A DNA stretch of 54,387 bases. It comes from Gammaproteobacteria bacterium. Lineage in GTDB: Bacteria; Pseudomonadota; Gammaproteobacteria; Pseudomonadales; Pseudohongiellaceae. A program made the position numbers and the translations under genes. Where the stretch lies: positions 1-54,387 of the forward strand of contig JAQWTK010000083.1 in NCBI GenBank assembly GCA_029242705.1. Reading direction: 5' to 3'. Position 1 is the first letter of the stretch, and each line of letters opens with the position of its first letter. This document shows, in pieces, positions 1 to 8,852 of the stretch. The notes under the pieces were generated by a model. It was not told the DNA's origin. It was given only the letters and a program-made list of their open reading frames with translations, and did no database searches.

Positions 1-1
1 C

Positions 2-580
2 CCAGATCTTGACCCCCCTAACACCGGAGGCTTGGTCAAGGCAGGCTCTACTCTGAATTTAAATATGCACTACACTCCTAATGGGCGAGAGACTACAGAT
101 CGCAGTCAATTAGGCGTTTGGTTTTATCCCTTAGGTGAAGAGCCAGAAGAGCGGATGTCTGGAAGGTGTGCATGTGTTTTCCCGAATAAATGGACCACTA
201 TTCCTGCTCATGATCCAGCATTTGAGCAGACGGCCACCATTACTATTGAGAATGACGCTCATATCTATAGCTATTTGCCGCATATGCATTTTCGAGGAAA
301 GCGGATGCGGTTCTTTGCAGACTATCCTGATGGTACTAGTGAGGAATTAATCAATATCGCTAAGTACAACTATAATTGGCAGCTTAGCTACACATATGAA
401 GAACCAAAATTTGTTCCAGGCGGTACAAAAATTACCGCGGTAGCCGCGTGGGATAACTCAGCACAAAACCCAGCTAATCCAAACCCAGATCGAAATGTAG
501 ATTGGGGTAATCAGAGTTGGGACGAGATGTTTTTCGGTGCAGTTAATTGGAAAGACGTCGATCAGGGAGGTGAAGACTAG
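2..580 (+). CDS. Copper type II ascorbate-dependent monooxygenase-like protein, C-terminal part
   Basis: The frame is open from the window edge (first full codon at 2), so only the C-terminal ~193 residues are present. The first possible start, a TTG at 32, is probably internal. Visible motifs are MHYTPNG near the start and LPHMHFRGK in the middle; such His-rich motifs are the copper ligands of the PHM/DBM fold. The end (NPNPDRNVDWGNQSWDEM) is typical of large secreted proteins in which a redoxin and a cytochrome c domain precede this monooxygenase domain. Substrate unknown. A 13-bp inverted repeat with a T-run overlaps the stop codon. The family call is fairly secure; the domains upstream cannot be seen. 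Confidence 0.75.
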   Translation, partial: PDLDPPNTGGLVKAGSTLNLNMHYTPNGRETTDRSQLGVWFYPLGEEPEERMSGRCACVFPNKWTTIPAHDPAFEQTATITIENDAHIYSYLPHMHFRGKRMRFFADYPDGTSEELINIAKYNYNWQLSYTYEEPKFVPGGTKITAVAAWDNSAQNPANPNPDRNVDWGNQSWDEMFFGAVNWKDVDQGGED

Positions 581-600
581 CTTTAAAGCTAGTCTTCTTT
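572..600 (+). terminator. Rho-independent terminator overlapping the first gene's stop
   Basis: A perfect inverted repeat with arms GAAGACTAGCTTT and AAAGCTAGTCTTC occupies 572-597 and runs into TTCTTTTCTC. The stop codon of the monooxygenase-like gene lies inside the left arm. The loop must open to at least 3-4 bases, leaving a stem of about 11 bp. Confidence 0.65.
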
Positions 601-753
601 TCTCAAGAGCTAACGTTTTCCAGGTTTTTGAGAATTAATGCTTTAATAAAATCTAAGTGACGCGCAAACATACATAGTTTGTTAGCATTAGGTTATATTC
701 TTCCCGTCCTGAAAATTTATTTACATCTGACAATCAATCAATAATATTTATTC

Positions 754-1464
754 ATGAAAATTGGCATCCTCAAAGCGGATAATGTTCGGCCTGAGTTGCG
801 AGACCGTTTCGGTGAGTATCCGGATATGTTTCGAGAAGTTTTAGTTGCCGCCAATCCCAAAGCAGATCTTGTCACTTATGAAGTTATGATGGGCGAGTAT
901 CCGAAAGACATTAATGAGGTAGATGGTTACGTCATTACTGGGAGCAAAATGAGTGTTTACGATGATATTGATTGGATTAAGCAGCTCGGGTTATTCGTAC
1001 AGCGATTGCATCGGGAGAGGAAAAAGTTAGTAGGTATTTGTTTTGGTCATCAGCTAGTTGCGCATTTTTTAGGGGGTCGAACTGAGAAGTCAGAAAAGGG
1101 TTGGGGTGTGGGTGTACATAAATCAACACTCACCGATGCAGCAGACAAATACGAATTTGAGGGAGAAACCTATAACTTGGTTTGTAGTCATCAGGACCAG
1201 ATAGTCGAACCGGCACCTTCTAGCGTTATTCTTGCAAGCAACGATTTTTGTCCCTATTCGATGCTTCAAATCGAAGATCATATTCTGACTTTGCAAGGCC
1301 ACCCTGAATTCAAGCGAGAATTTTCACGCTCTCTATTAGAAATTCGACGAGATGCTTTTGGAGAAAATTGTTACGAGCAGGGTATAAAATCACTTGAACA
1401 GTCTGTTGATGACGATAAAGTTGGTAAATGGATAATGGATTTTATCTCTTCTTCTACTGCTTAA
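754..1464 (+). CDS. Class I glutamine amidotransferase family protein
   Basis: This 236-residue protein is a stand-alone class I glutamine amidotransferase domain, like the GMP-synthase glutaminase half. The nucleophile Cys96 lies in GICFGHQ, and the His183/Glu185 pair is in LQGHPEF, so the triad is intact. In the family the domain releases ammonia from glutamine or hydrolyses gamma-glutamyl bonds; the acceptor is not evident. No synthetase domain or partner gene is adjacent, which suggests a YfeJ-like stand-alone enzyme. No signal peptide, so cytoplasmic. It converges with the TauD-type gene 32 bases downstream. The fold is certain; the substrate is not. Confidence 0.8.
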   Translation: MKIGILKADNVRPELRDRFGEYPDMFREVLVAANPKADLVTYEVMMGEYPKDINEVDGYVITGSKMSVYDDIDWIKQLGLFVQRLHRERKKLVGICFGHQLVAHFLGGRTEKSEKGWGVGVHKSTLTDAADKYEFEGETYNLVCSHQDQIVEPAPSSVILASNDFCPYSMLQIEDHILTLQGHPEFKREFSRSLLEIRRDAFGENCYEQGIKSLEQSVDDDKVGKWIMDFISSSTA

Positions 1465-1496
1465 ATAGAGCGCCATAAAAATACACCAAGAAAACT

Positions 1497-2321
1497 TTAG
1501 TACGGCAGATCTCCAAATATGGTAATGCGGTGTAGTTGTCGATGTGCTGGGAAATAGTCGTTTATAGGCTTGTGTTGAGTGCTACGATTATCCCATAGCG
1601 CTATACAATTTGGCTCCCAGTTAAAGCGGCAAGTTAGTTCGGGTGTTTTGACATGTTCGAATAAGAAGTCCAACACTGCGCGGCTTTCTGCTTTCTTCAT
1701 TCCGACAATGTGTGTCGTAAATAAGCTGTTGACGAAGATAACTTTTTTTCCACTTTCCGGATGGGTTTGAATTACAGGGTGTTTCACTGGTGGATTATCC
1801 TTGATTGCTTGCGCAAGTCGCTCAGCACCGCCTTCTTCCTCAAGGCTCTCTCTGAACCCATATCGAAAATCATGAACTGCATAAAGGCCATCCAGAAAAT
1901 TTTGCATGTAAGTAGAAAGATCTTCATAGGCCGCTGTCATACTAGCCCAGAGCGTATCGCCACCGCGCGCTGGGATAATTTTTGAGCGCAGAACTGAGCC
2001 TAGAGGTGGATGTTGGCGAAATGTCATGTCGCTATGCCAGGCTTCTATTTTAGTTGGTTCTTCGGCAGTGCTCTCTAAAATAGTTATTTCTGGAAAACCC
2101 TCGACGGTATCGTAGGCAGGATGGGTCTGTAGTGGGCCGAAGAGGTCAGCCAGAGCTTTTTGCTGAGCGGGACTAATATCCTGATTTCGAAAGAAAATCA
2201 CCTCATATTCTACAAGCAATTCTCGAATTTTCTTGTAATCGTTGGTTGATAGCGACTGTGTTAAATCGATTCCTTCTATTTCCGCGCCAAGAGCGCCTGC
2301 CATTGGTATACAGGTAATCAT
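1497..2321 (-). CDS. TauD/TfdA-family Fe(II)/2-oxoglutarate dioxygenase
   Basis: This 274-residue protein has the full TauD/TfdA ligand set: His96 and Asp98 in WHSDMTF, distal His250 in NRSTQHKP, and Arg265 near the C-terminus for 2-oxoglutarate. Length matches the family (~280). These enzymes hydroxylate small molecules such as taurine, alkylsulfates or 2,4-D with O2 and 2-oxoglutarate. Without a neighbouring sulfonate transporter the substrate cannot be named, and 'taurine dioxygenase' would be over-annotation. The ATG start is preceded by an AAGAGA Shine-Dalgarno-like sequence. It is transcribed divergently from the amino-acid symporter. Confidence 0.85.
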   Translation of the reverse strand: MITCIPMAGALGAEIEGIDLTQSLSTNDYKKIRELLVEYEVIFFRNQDISPAQQKALADLFGPLQTHPAYDTVEGFPEITILESTAEEPTKIEAWHSDMTFRQHPPLGSVLRSKIIPARGGDTLWASMTAAYEDLSTYMQNFLDGLYAVHDFRYGFRESLEEEGGAERLAQAIKDNPPVKHPVIQTHPESGKKVIFVNSLFTTHIVGMKKAESRAVLDFLFEHVKTPELTCRFNWEPNCIALWDNRSTQHKPINDYFPAHRQLHRITIFGDLPY

Positions 2322-2629
2322 TCAGTTCTCTTAAATAGATAAATGCCCATAACTGGGGCCCGAGGCCATAAAATTATTTTTGCCGGATAAAAATAGCCTA
2401 TGGAACAGGCGTAGATAATACACAAATTTTTTTAGAGACAACAATCGCTTTATCTATTGTATGGAGTTAAAAAGGATTTTATTTGCTGATTTTTATTCCA
2501 TTCAGCAGTTATTAGAAATGTAATGTACACTGATAGTATTCACGCGACAGCGCTATGAGTATTAGACTCATTTGGCGGTCGAAAAGGATAATTTTCTGCG
2601 AGAAATCTTTAAGCAAATAACTAAGTCAT
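2322..2629. other. Divergent intergenic region, 308 bases
   Basis: This AT-rich spacer holds the promoters of the dioxygenase (leftward) and the symporter (rightward). The only internal symmetry I see is a short inverted repeat, ATGAGT (2555-2560) and ACTCAT (2566-2571). No coding frame or RNA gene is recognisable. Confidence 0.4.
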
Positions 2630-4147
2630 ATGAATTTCACTCGACGCTTTATTTTAAATCTACCTCTTGTAATTCTTGCGCAGTCAGCATCTGCTGCATC
2701 GATTGATCAAACTGTAGAGATCTGGATTCGTCCAATTACTGCAGTACTGTCTTCGGTAGTTTTCTTTGAGATCAATTTCTTTGGCCAACCTGCACCCTTA
2801 ATTGTACTTTGGCTTGTGGCGGCAGCCTTGTTTTTCTCGGTGTATATGGGGTTTATAAATATTCGAGGATTTAGCCATGCCCTCAGGGTCGTAAGAGGAG
2901 ATTACAAAGATTCCACTGCGGATGGCGAAATAACTCATTTTCAGGCGGTGTCTACTGCGATTTCTGGCACCGTTGGTATCGGCAACATCGGGGGTGTAGC
3001 AGTTGCAATTGGGATGGGTGGCCCAGGGGCTGCTTTCTGGTTATTCCTAGCCGGTTTCTTGGGTATGTCAACCAAACTTGTGGAGTGCACGTTAGGAGTA
3101 AAGTATCGCAAAATTAATGCGGATGGGTCAGTGTCTGGGGGCCCGATGTATTACTTGGAGGCATTGTTAACCGAACGTAAATTTCCGAGGATTGGCAAAC
3201 TCCTTGGAGGTTTCTATGCATTGGCTCTGGTTATCGGTTGTTTTGGTATCGGGAATATGTTCCAGTCGAATCAGGCCTATGCACAATTTGTGAACATAAC
3301 TGGCGGTGATCAAAGTTTTTTCGGTGAACGGGGCTGGCTTTTTGGATTGATTATGGCACTAACGATTGGTGCTGTAATTATTGGTGGCATCCGCTCTATC
3401 GCCAGAGTAGCGAGTAAGATAGTACCATTCATGAGTATCCTTTACGTGGTTTCTGCATTGGTGATTCTCATCATGAGTGCAGAGTATCTACCTGAAGCTA
3501 TTACCCTCATTATTTTTGAAGCCTTTTCCGCCCAAAGTGCGACTGGGGGTATGGTTGGTGCGATGATAATTGGTTTTCAGCGAGCAGTTTTTTCTAACGA
3601 GGCTGGCATTGGTTCTGCGTCAATCGCACACTCCGCAGTGCAAACTGATGAGCCTGCCTCAGAAGGGCTGGTATCTTTGTTGGAGCCATTTATAGATACA
3701 ATGGTAATTTGCACATTGAGCTCTTTAGTCATTGTCGCCACCGCTTATCCAGCTGGATTAATGGAAGCTGGTTTAGAAGGTATAGAGCTGACCTCAGCCG
3801 CATTTGAGCACCATATAAGTTGGGCTCCTTACCCGCTGGCACTTGCCGGTTTGCTATTTGCTTTCTCAACTACCTTGGCATGGTCCTACTATGGGCTACA
3901 GGGGTGGCTGTATCTGGTTGGCGATTCTCCAAAAGCACAGCTGGGCTTTAAGCTTGTATTTTGCGGTTTTGTAATGCTGGGAAGCATGATCCAGTTAACC
4001 GCCGTATTAGATTTTTCCGACGCAATGGTTTTCCTTATTTCTATACCTAACATTCTCGGATTGTACTTTTTTGCACCACTGGTGAAGCGCGAAGTTAATC
4101 TGTACCTAAAAAAAATTCGAGACTCTCGCGAAGAGTTTAATGAATAA
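2630..4147 (+). CDS. AGCS-family sodium:alanine/glycine symporter
   Basis: This 505-residue polytopic inner-membrane protein has roughly ten hydrophobic segments. The AGCS hallmark is present: FSNEAGIGSASIAHSAVQ (about residues 322-339), as are the early GTVGIGNIGG and SGGPMYYLEALL motifs. The family imports alanine or glycine with sodium. The N-terminus (MNFTRRFILNLPLVILAQ, then SASAAS) looks like a cleavable signal peptide ahead of the normal first helix; this extension occurs in some AGCS members. The ATG start is the first in the frame. Function at family level is secure; the exact amino acid is inferred. Confidence 0.9.
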   Translation: MNFTRRFILNLPLVILAQSASAASIDQTVEIWIRPITAVLSSVVFFEINFFGQPAPLIVLWLVAAALFFSVYMGFINIRGFSHALRVVRGDYKDSTADGEITHFQAVSTAISGTVGIGNIGGVAVAIGMGGPGAAFWLFLAGFLGMSTKLVECTLGVKYRKINADGSVSGGPMYYLEALLTERKFPRIGKLLGGFYALALVIGCFGIGNMFQSNQAYAQFVNITGGDQSFFGERGWLFGLIMALTIGAVIIGGIRSIARVASKIVPFMSILYVVSALVILIMSAEYLPEAITLIIFEAFSAQSATGGMVGAMIIGFQRAVFSNEAGIGSASIAHSAVQTDEPASEGLVSLLEPFIDTMVICTLSSLVIVATAYPAGLMEAGLEGIELTSAAFEHHISWAPYPLALAGLLFAFSTTLAWSYYGLQGWLYLVGDSPKAQLGFKLVFCGFVMLGSMIQLTAVLDFSDAMVFLISIPNILGLYFFAPLVKREVNLYLKKIRDSREEFNE

Positions 4148-4210
4148 ACTGCACAAGTTCTTAGCTCGCGCCGGGGATTTTCTCAAAATCTCTAAGATTC
4201 TAAAAAATAT

Positions 4211-4693
4211 TCATAATATCTCGAAGATATCGTAAGCTACTTTTCCTTCAACCTGTTTAGATTTTCCGACAAACACTTTGTGATTCAACCAGTCATATTT
4301 TTCTGACGAAGTATTAAATACTGGCGTTACTCTCCAATACAATCCAGAATCGCTTCGAGCCACCACGCCTTTATAGGTCATGTAAATAATAGCGCCATCG
4401 TCAGTCTCTAGAGTAATGCGAACATCAAGACTGCTGTGCCCGGAAACTTGCGTGATCCAGTCGGCTCCTCCGTCATGCACGGTGCCATTTAATCTTGCGC
4501 CATCGAATGAGCCTCCGGTTACCGGGGCGATTGACGTGTGACCAGCATCAAGCTGTGGGTCAACATCTAGTAATAATTCCATTAAGAGTTCAGATTCTAG
4601 GTTACTAGCAGGAGATTGAGCTGACGTCATGGGCGCTGTCCCGATTAACACTAACATTAAAATGAAAGAGAGTTGTATTTTGAATTTTCTCAT
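4211..4693 (-). CDS. DUF3237 family secreted protein
   Basis: This 160-residue protein has a signal peptide (MRKFKIQLSFILMLVLIG, ending near TSAQ). A DUF3237 beta-barrel follows: TGGSFDGARLNGTVHDGGAD, then LETDDGAIIYMTYKGV and the closing YDWLNHKVFVGKSKQVEG. The function of this family is unknown. I chose the ATG at 4693 over an upstream in-frame start (4720) because AGGAAA lies upstream and the signal peptide then begins correctly. It follows the RND exporter on the same strand by 44 bases and is probably in its operon. Confidence 0.75.
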   Translation of the reverse strand: MRKFKIQLSFILMLVLIGTAPMTSAQSPASNLESELLMELLLDVDPQLDAGHTSIAPVTGGSFDGARLNGTVHDGGADWITQVSGHSSLDVRITLETDDGAIIYMTYKGVVARSDSGLYWRVTPVFNTSSEKYDWLNHKVFVGKSKQVEGKVAYDIFEIL

Positions 4694-4737
4694 AATTAAT
4701 TTTCCTATTAAGTGGTCCATATAATATTCTTCCTTGC

Positions 4738-7065
4738 CTAAGAAGTCACAGCTTCTCGTGCCTTAAATTTGTTATCAAACCGTTTTAAAATTGTGGGTAA
4801 ATAAAGCAAGTCAAGTAATAGTGCCAAAATCACAATTGGAACGAGCAACTTTGCTGATTGTTGAAAATAGATAGTGTTAGCGAAAATGAGAACTGTAGTC
4901 CCTAAAGCTAGAACTAGTGTTGTTATAGATAGAGCTGGACCAGCGACTTTAATGGAGTGGGTGATTGCAAATTCCTTTGATTTTCCGTCTCGGCGTTCTT
5001 CTAAGTAGTGGCTTAAAATATGAACTGTATCATCTACCACTAAGCCAATGCTGATACTGAAAAGCATCATTACGAAAGGGTCGATTTGTCCGACAAATAG
5101 GGCCCAAAAACCAAAAACCATTGTCGCTGGCAACAAGTTAGGAATTACGCTAAGAAGTCCAAAATAAAAACTTTTAAAACCGAAAATTAGGCATATGGTA
5201 ATTAGTAATAGGCTAATGGAATATCCTTGTAATAATTCTATTGTAACGAGCTCATCCATTCTGGCAAAAAGAAGTACACCACTACCATGGATAAGCGATG
5301 CTGAGTCAAATATGTTAGAAAAGTTTTGAGTAATGCGTCCATCGAGGTCGATCATTTCTTGATTTGACATTGAAGAGCCATTTACGACGATAGAAATAAC
5401 TGAATTTTCATCATTTATAAAACTTGATAAGGGTAGGTAGTTAGCTTCAACCGTGCGGTATGCATTTAAGTAATTTATATTCGTTTGCAAGTCTTGAGGT
5501 AGGCGGAAGTTCTCTTCATTTCCATCGTTAACGATTCTATTTATCGTTTTTAATATTTCTGCCAGACTGATTACTGATTCGACTTCATCCTGTAATGATA
5601 TCCATTCGGCAAATTCATCAACTTTATGCAAAAAAATGGGATTGATAGCTCCTTCTTGCGTTCTAGCATCTATTCCATAGGCTAGACTTAAGCCACGATT
5701 CATATTTTCGCTCACAACATCATAGTACTGGCTAATATCTGAATCCGAAGCTATGAAATCAAGGCGATCAAAGTCAGTTTCATTCATTGGAAGCAGAAGT
5801 ATTGTGACGACGGCCAGTAAAGAACAACCTAAAAATATGCTTTTATCGTGTGAGTTAGTAAAGTTTATGATGTGCTGTAATTGAGGTTGTAAGAAATTCA
5901 CATCGGACTCTTTCTTTATTGGCGATGGCTTAGTGATCCAGATTAATAGCGATGGAAGCATCAAAAGTGTTAATAGGTAAGCAAAAATAATTCCTAGCGA
6001 CACAATTTGTCCGAAATCTTCAATTGCGGGGGATGAGGAGATGTTAAGAGACGAAAAACCAATTGCAGTGGTTAACGCTGCTAGAGTAATGGGTCGGAGG
6101 TTGCAGATCATGCTATGGGTCATCGCTTCGAATTTGGATTGACCTTTGTACAGAGCTTGCTTAAATACAGAAATGACGTGAACGCTATTTGCGACTGAAA
6201 TAATAACTACGACTAAAGGAGCAATGACTGAAATATTGTTAAAAGCGAAATTAAGGTAACCCAACGCGCCTATAGTATTAACAATAGTAAATCCAACATG
6301 AGCTAGGATACAGCCCCCAATTGTTAATGATTTAAAACAAAGACAAATAACTGATACGCAAAGCAAAATAACGAAAGGCATTAAGCGCGTGAGATCATCG
6401 ACCATGTTCTGCTGGCTGGATTGTTCCAGAAGCACATCTGCGTTAGCAAATAATTTGACATCAGGGTGTTGGTTTCTCAATAAGGATTGTAGATTAGTTA
6501 TTGCGTCCGCAATTTTTAACCTTTCCGTATCAGAGGCGCTTTTCGTATCAACACTAATTATGGCAAAAGTTAAAGCTCCGTCCTGAGATAGGAGGTTTGC
6601 CGTGAGTAGTCGATCATTTATTGCTTCCTCACTTAAGCTATTTAACTCATCCTTGGTGTAGTCCGCAATTGGTTTACTAAAGAGTCGTCTTTGGGTTTCT
6701 GGGGAGATAAATTCAATTATTGTGGTTATGCCTTGAATTCTTGGTATCAACGTGAACTTTTCTTTAAGGTCCGCGATAGCATTCAGTGTCGCTTCTTCGA
6801 AAATCGTTTTTTCCTTGTTAGCGACAAAGGCGAATCGTATTTCACCATTTGATGGGAAGGCCTTTTCCATCAAGTCAAGCTCATCAAGATATGGATCACT
6901 TTCGGTTAACAGAGCGCCGAGGGAAGTATTAAAACTTGTACTCAGAATACCTATAGAAAATAAACAGGTAATAATTGAAGCAAGCACAAATAACGGTAAT
7001 CGTCTAACCACGATAAATTCCGCTATTACTTTTGATGAGAGAGATGTGTGATTAAGTGAATGCAC
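4738..7065 (-). CDS. RND/MMPL-superfamily exporter (first copy)
   Basis: This 775-residue membrane protein has the duplicated RND layout: one N-terminal helix, a large periplasmic loop, five helices, then the same pattern again. The second half carries GLVVDDTVHILSHY, the charged RND motif in a transmembrane helix. It belongs to the MMPL/sterol-sensing-like branch, shorter than the ~1000-residue AcrB type. No membrane-fusion or outer-membrane partner is nearby. Such proteins export lipids or hydrophobic compounds in known members; the cargo here is unknown. The start is a GTG with a weak Shine-Dalgarno, so the N-terminus is uncertain by a few residues. Confidence 0.85.
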   Translation of the reverse strand: MHSLNHTSLSSKVIAEFIVVRRLPLFVLASIITCLFSIGILSTSFNTSLGALLTESDPYLDELDLMEKAFPSNGEIRFAFVANKEKTIFEEATLNAIADLKEKFTLIPRIQGITTIIEFISPETQRRLFSKPIADYTKDELNSLSEEAINDRLLTANLLSQDGALTFAIISVDTKSASDTERLKIADAITNLQSLLRNQHPDVKLFANADVLLEQSSQQNMVDDLTRLMPFVILLCVSVICLCFKSLTIGGCILAHVGFTIVNTIGALGYLNFAFNNISVIAPLVVVIISVANSVHVISVFKQALYKGQSKFEAMTHSMICNLRPITLAALTTAIGFSSLNISSSPAIEDFGQIVSLGIIFAYLLTLLMLPSLLIWITKPSPIKKESDVNFLQPQLQHIINFTNSHDKSIFLGCSLLAVVTILLLPMNETDFDRLDFIASDSDISQYYDVVSENMNRGLSLAYGIDARTQEGAINPIFLHKVDEFAEWISLQDEVESVISLAEILKTINRIVNDGNEENFRLPQDLQTNINYLNAYRTVEANYLPLSSFINDENSVISIVVNGSSMSNQEMIDLDGRITQNFSNIFDSASLIHGSGVLLFARMDELVTIELLQGYSISLLLITICLIFGFKSFYFGLLSVIPNLLPATMVFGFWALFVGQIDPFVMMLFSISIGLVVDDTVHILSHYLEERRDGKSKEFAITHSIKVAGPALSITTLVLALGTTVLIFANTIYFQQSAKLLVPIVILALLLDLLYLPTILKRFDNKFKAREAVTS

Positions 7066-7149
7066 CGTATCGTTACTACTTATATACGTTTTCTATTTTT
7101 TAGGTTTTTGGAAAGTTATTTTTCACATATCAATTTTTCTAATTAATAT

Positions 7150-8106
7150 TTAGTCAGCGATAAAGACGTCAAGATCGTTGGCTAGAATAACTTCTCCGTC
7201 GTATAGATCTTCTATTTCTCTTAGAACAGTTGACTCTTCCGTTCCATAAAAAAGCCCATGATAAAGAATAAGTTTTTTAGGTTTAGTGCGGTTTGCTAAT
7301 CGAGCTAATTCCTCGGACGTAGTATGAACGCTATTATGATAGCGTTGAAATCCTGGTGAGTTGTTTTTTAACCCTTCCATGCTAATTACTTCATGAAATA
7401 AAAAATCAACCCCATCTGATTTTTCCGCAATAACCTCGCTATATGCAGTATCACCACTTATCACTACAGATAAATCATCGGTGATAATTTTAAAACCATA
7501 AGAAGGTTCAATATCTCCATGGTTCACGATAAAGGCCTCTATAATTAAATCGTCTTCCTCGTAAAGTATTCCAGGTGAAATAGTTTGATGATTAACTTTA
7601 TAACCATTCGGATTTTCGACAGGTTGCAGCCCACCGATTCGAAATTCAGCGTCGGTCGCTATTATTTCCAGCAAACCATTTGCTATTCTCTCTATACCAA
7701 TTGGACCCCATACGGATAGAGGTTCGTTTCTTCGCCACCATAGAGTATGAGCTAGTTCAGATAAATCTAGTGTGTGATCACTGTGCAAATGTGAAAGAAA
7801 TAAACAACAGATCTGAGAGGGGTAAAGTGAAGGTATGTCATATCGGTAACGCGCTATTGTAGCTTGTCGAACAGCACCTGCTCCAACGTCAAACAAATAA
7901 CTTTGACCTTTATGGACAATGGCAATGCTTGATCCAGCTCTATAGGCATCAGGGATCGGTGTGCCGGTGCCTAAAACCACGACCCGGGTCTTGGCTTGCA
8001 ATTCTTTATTTGTGGGTAGCGCTCGGGTTTCTACTCTTGCACTAGGTAATTCCACAGCATACTTGAATGTTTCGTTCTGAGTTGAATTACATCTCGTTAG
8101 AAGCAA
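7150..8106 (-). CDS. MBL-fold metallo-hydrolase, possibly a lipoprotein or exported
   Basis: The metallo-beta-lactamase motif HLHSDH (His106, His108, Asp110, His111) is intact. SGDTAYS supplies the bridging Asp, and a late YHGLFYG the last His. The pattern GTGTPIPDAYRAGSS resembles RNase Z/arylsulfatase-type MBL enzymes; since the protein appears exported, a small-molecule ester or lactone is more likely than tRNA. The start given is a TTG. The frame stays open upstream to about 8172 and encodes a hydrophobic stretch (LLYLIPCLILLLTRC) resembling a lipoprotein signal, so the real start is probably upstream at a non-ATG codon. Confidence 0.75.
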   Translation of the reverse strand: MLLTRCNSTQNETFKYAVELPSARVETRALPTNKELQAKTRVVVLGTGTPIPDAYRAGSSIAIVHKGQSYLFDVGAGAVRQATIARYRYDIPSLYPSQICCLFLSHLHSDHTLDLSELAHTLWWRRNEPLSVWGPIGIERIANGLLEIIATDAEFRIGGLQPVENPNGYKVNHQTISPGILYEEDDLIIEAFIVNHGDIEPSYGFKIITDDLSVVISGDTAYSEVIAEKSDGVDFLFHEVISMEGLKNNSPGFQRYHNSVHTTSEELARLANRTKPKKLILYHGLFYGTEESTVLREIEDLYDGEVILANDLDVFIAD

Positions 8107-8255
8107 AATTAAGCAGGGAATTAAATATAGTAAATTTATTCTGTACAGAAATATCGTTCCGCTAGGTATGTTTTAACACAAAAAATCATAGATTAAGAAA
8201 GCCCATCGGCTGTAAAGATAATAAAATACGACAGCGCTTTTTTTAAGTAATTTCT

Positions 8256-8852
8256 CTAATTGTTGAATATAGCAACGAGGCAGCCTTTAGAATCAGGGAC
8301 CGTATCCATGTCAACTGTATTGCCTGCAAGTATCGTGTCTAGGGCATCTTTTAAATACCACTTACTAGCATTATTTCGTTGCGTTTCATATCCGAGTTGA
8401 TCATTTATCGGACCACGAAACAAAACTTCTCGTGTTTCAGGATTGATCACGAAAGCCTCGGCGGTTCGTTCTACACCAAGCGCTTTTGCTAAGTGCTGAC
8501 CTTCATCTTTCATAATTGGGAAATCAATACCAAACTCATCTGCTTCCTTGGCGATTCGTGGCAGATTATCTTGAATGTTTGAGTTGAACATGGTGAATGC
8601 GATGTTTTTGTTCGCATACTCTTCACGTACTTCTCGATAGTTGGGCAAAGCTATACGAGCAATTGGGCAGCCCACACCTTGAACATAAAAAACGGCAAGG
8701 TCATATTCTTGATAAGTATCTAAAGTATGAATTTCGCCAAGATGGTCAGTAAGCTTAAATTCAGGCATTGACCGAAGCCAGTCGTCCGCTGCAGCGTTAA
8801 CCGTTAGTATCGCTATAATGCAAGGGAAGAATAGCTTTTTAACCATCTCCAT
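8256..8852 (-). CDS. Exported redoxin (AhpC/TSA-like) domain protein
   Basis: This 198-residue protein has a signal peptide (to about residue 22, VNAAADDW) and a thioredoxin fold. Its active-site region reads FYVQGVGCPIA, with one Cys (Cys62) rather than CxxC. The end (VPDSKGCLVAIF) matches the segment that, in fused redoxin/cytochrome c/copper-monooxygenase proteins, links the redoxin to the next domain. This suggests a free-standing version of that N-terminal module. The ATG has AGGA eight bases upstream. It may work with the monooxygenase-like protein at the left edge, but that is inference. Confidence 0.75.
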   Translation of the reverse strand: MEMVKKLFFPCIIAILTVNAAADDWLRSMPEFKLTDHLGEIHTLDTYQEYDLAVFYVQGVGCPIARIALPNYREVREEYANKNIAFTMFNSNIQDNLPRIAKEADEFGIDFPIMKDEGQHLAKALGVERTAEAFVINPETREVLFRGPINDQLGYETQRNNASKWYLKDALDTILAGNTVDMDTVPDSKGCLVAIFNN

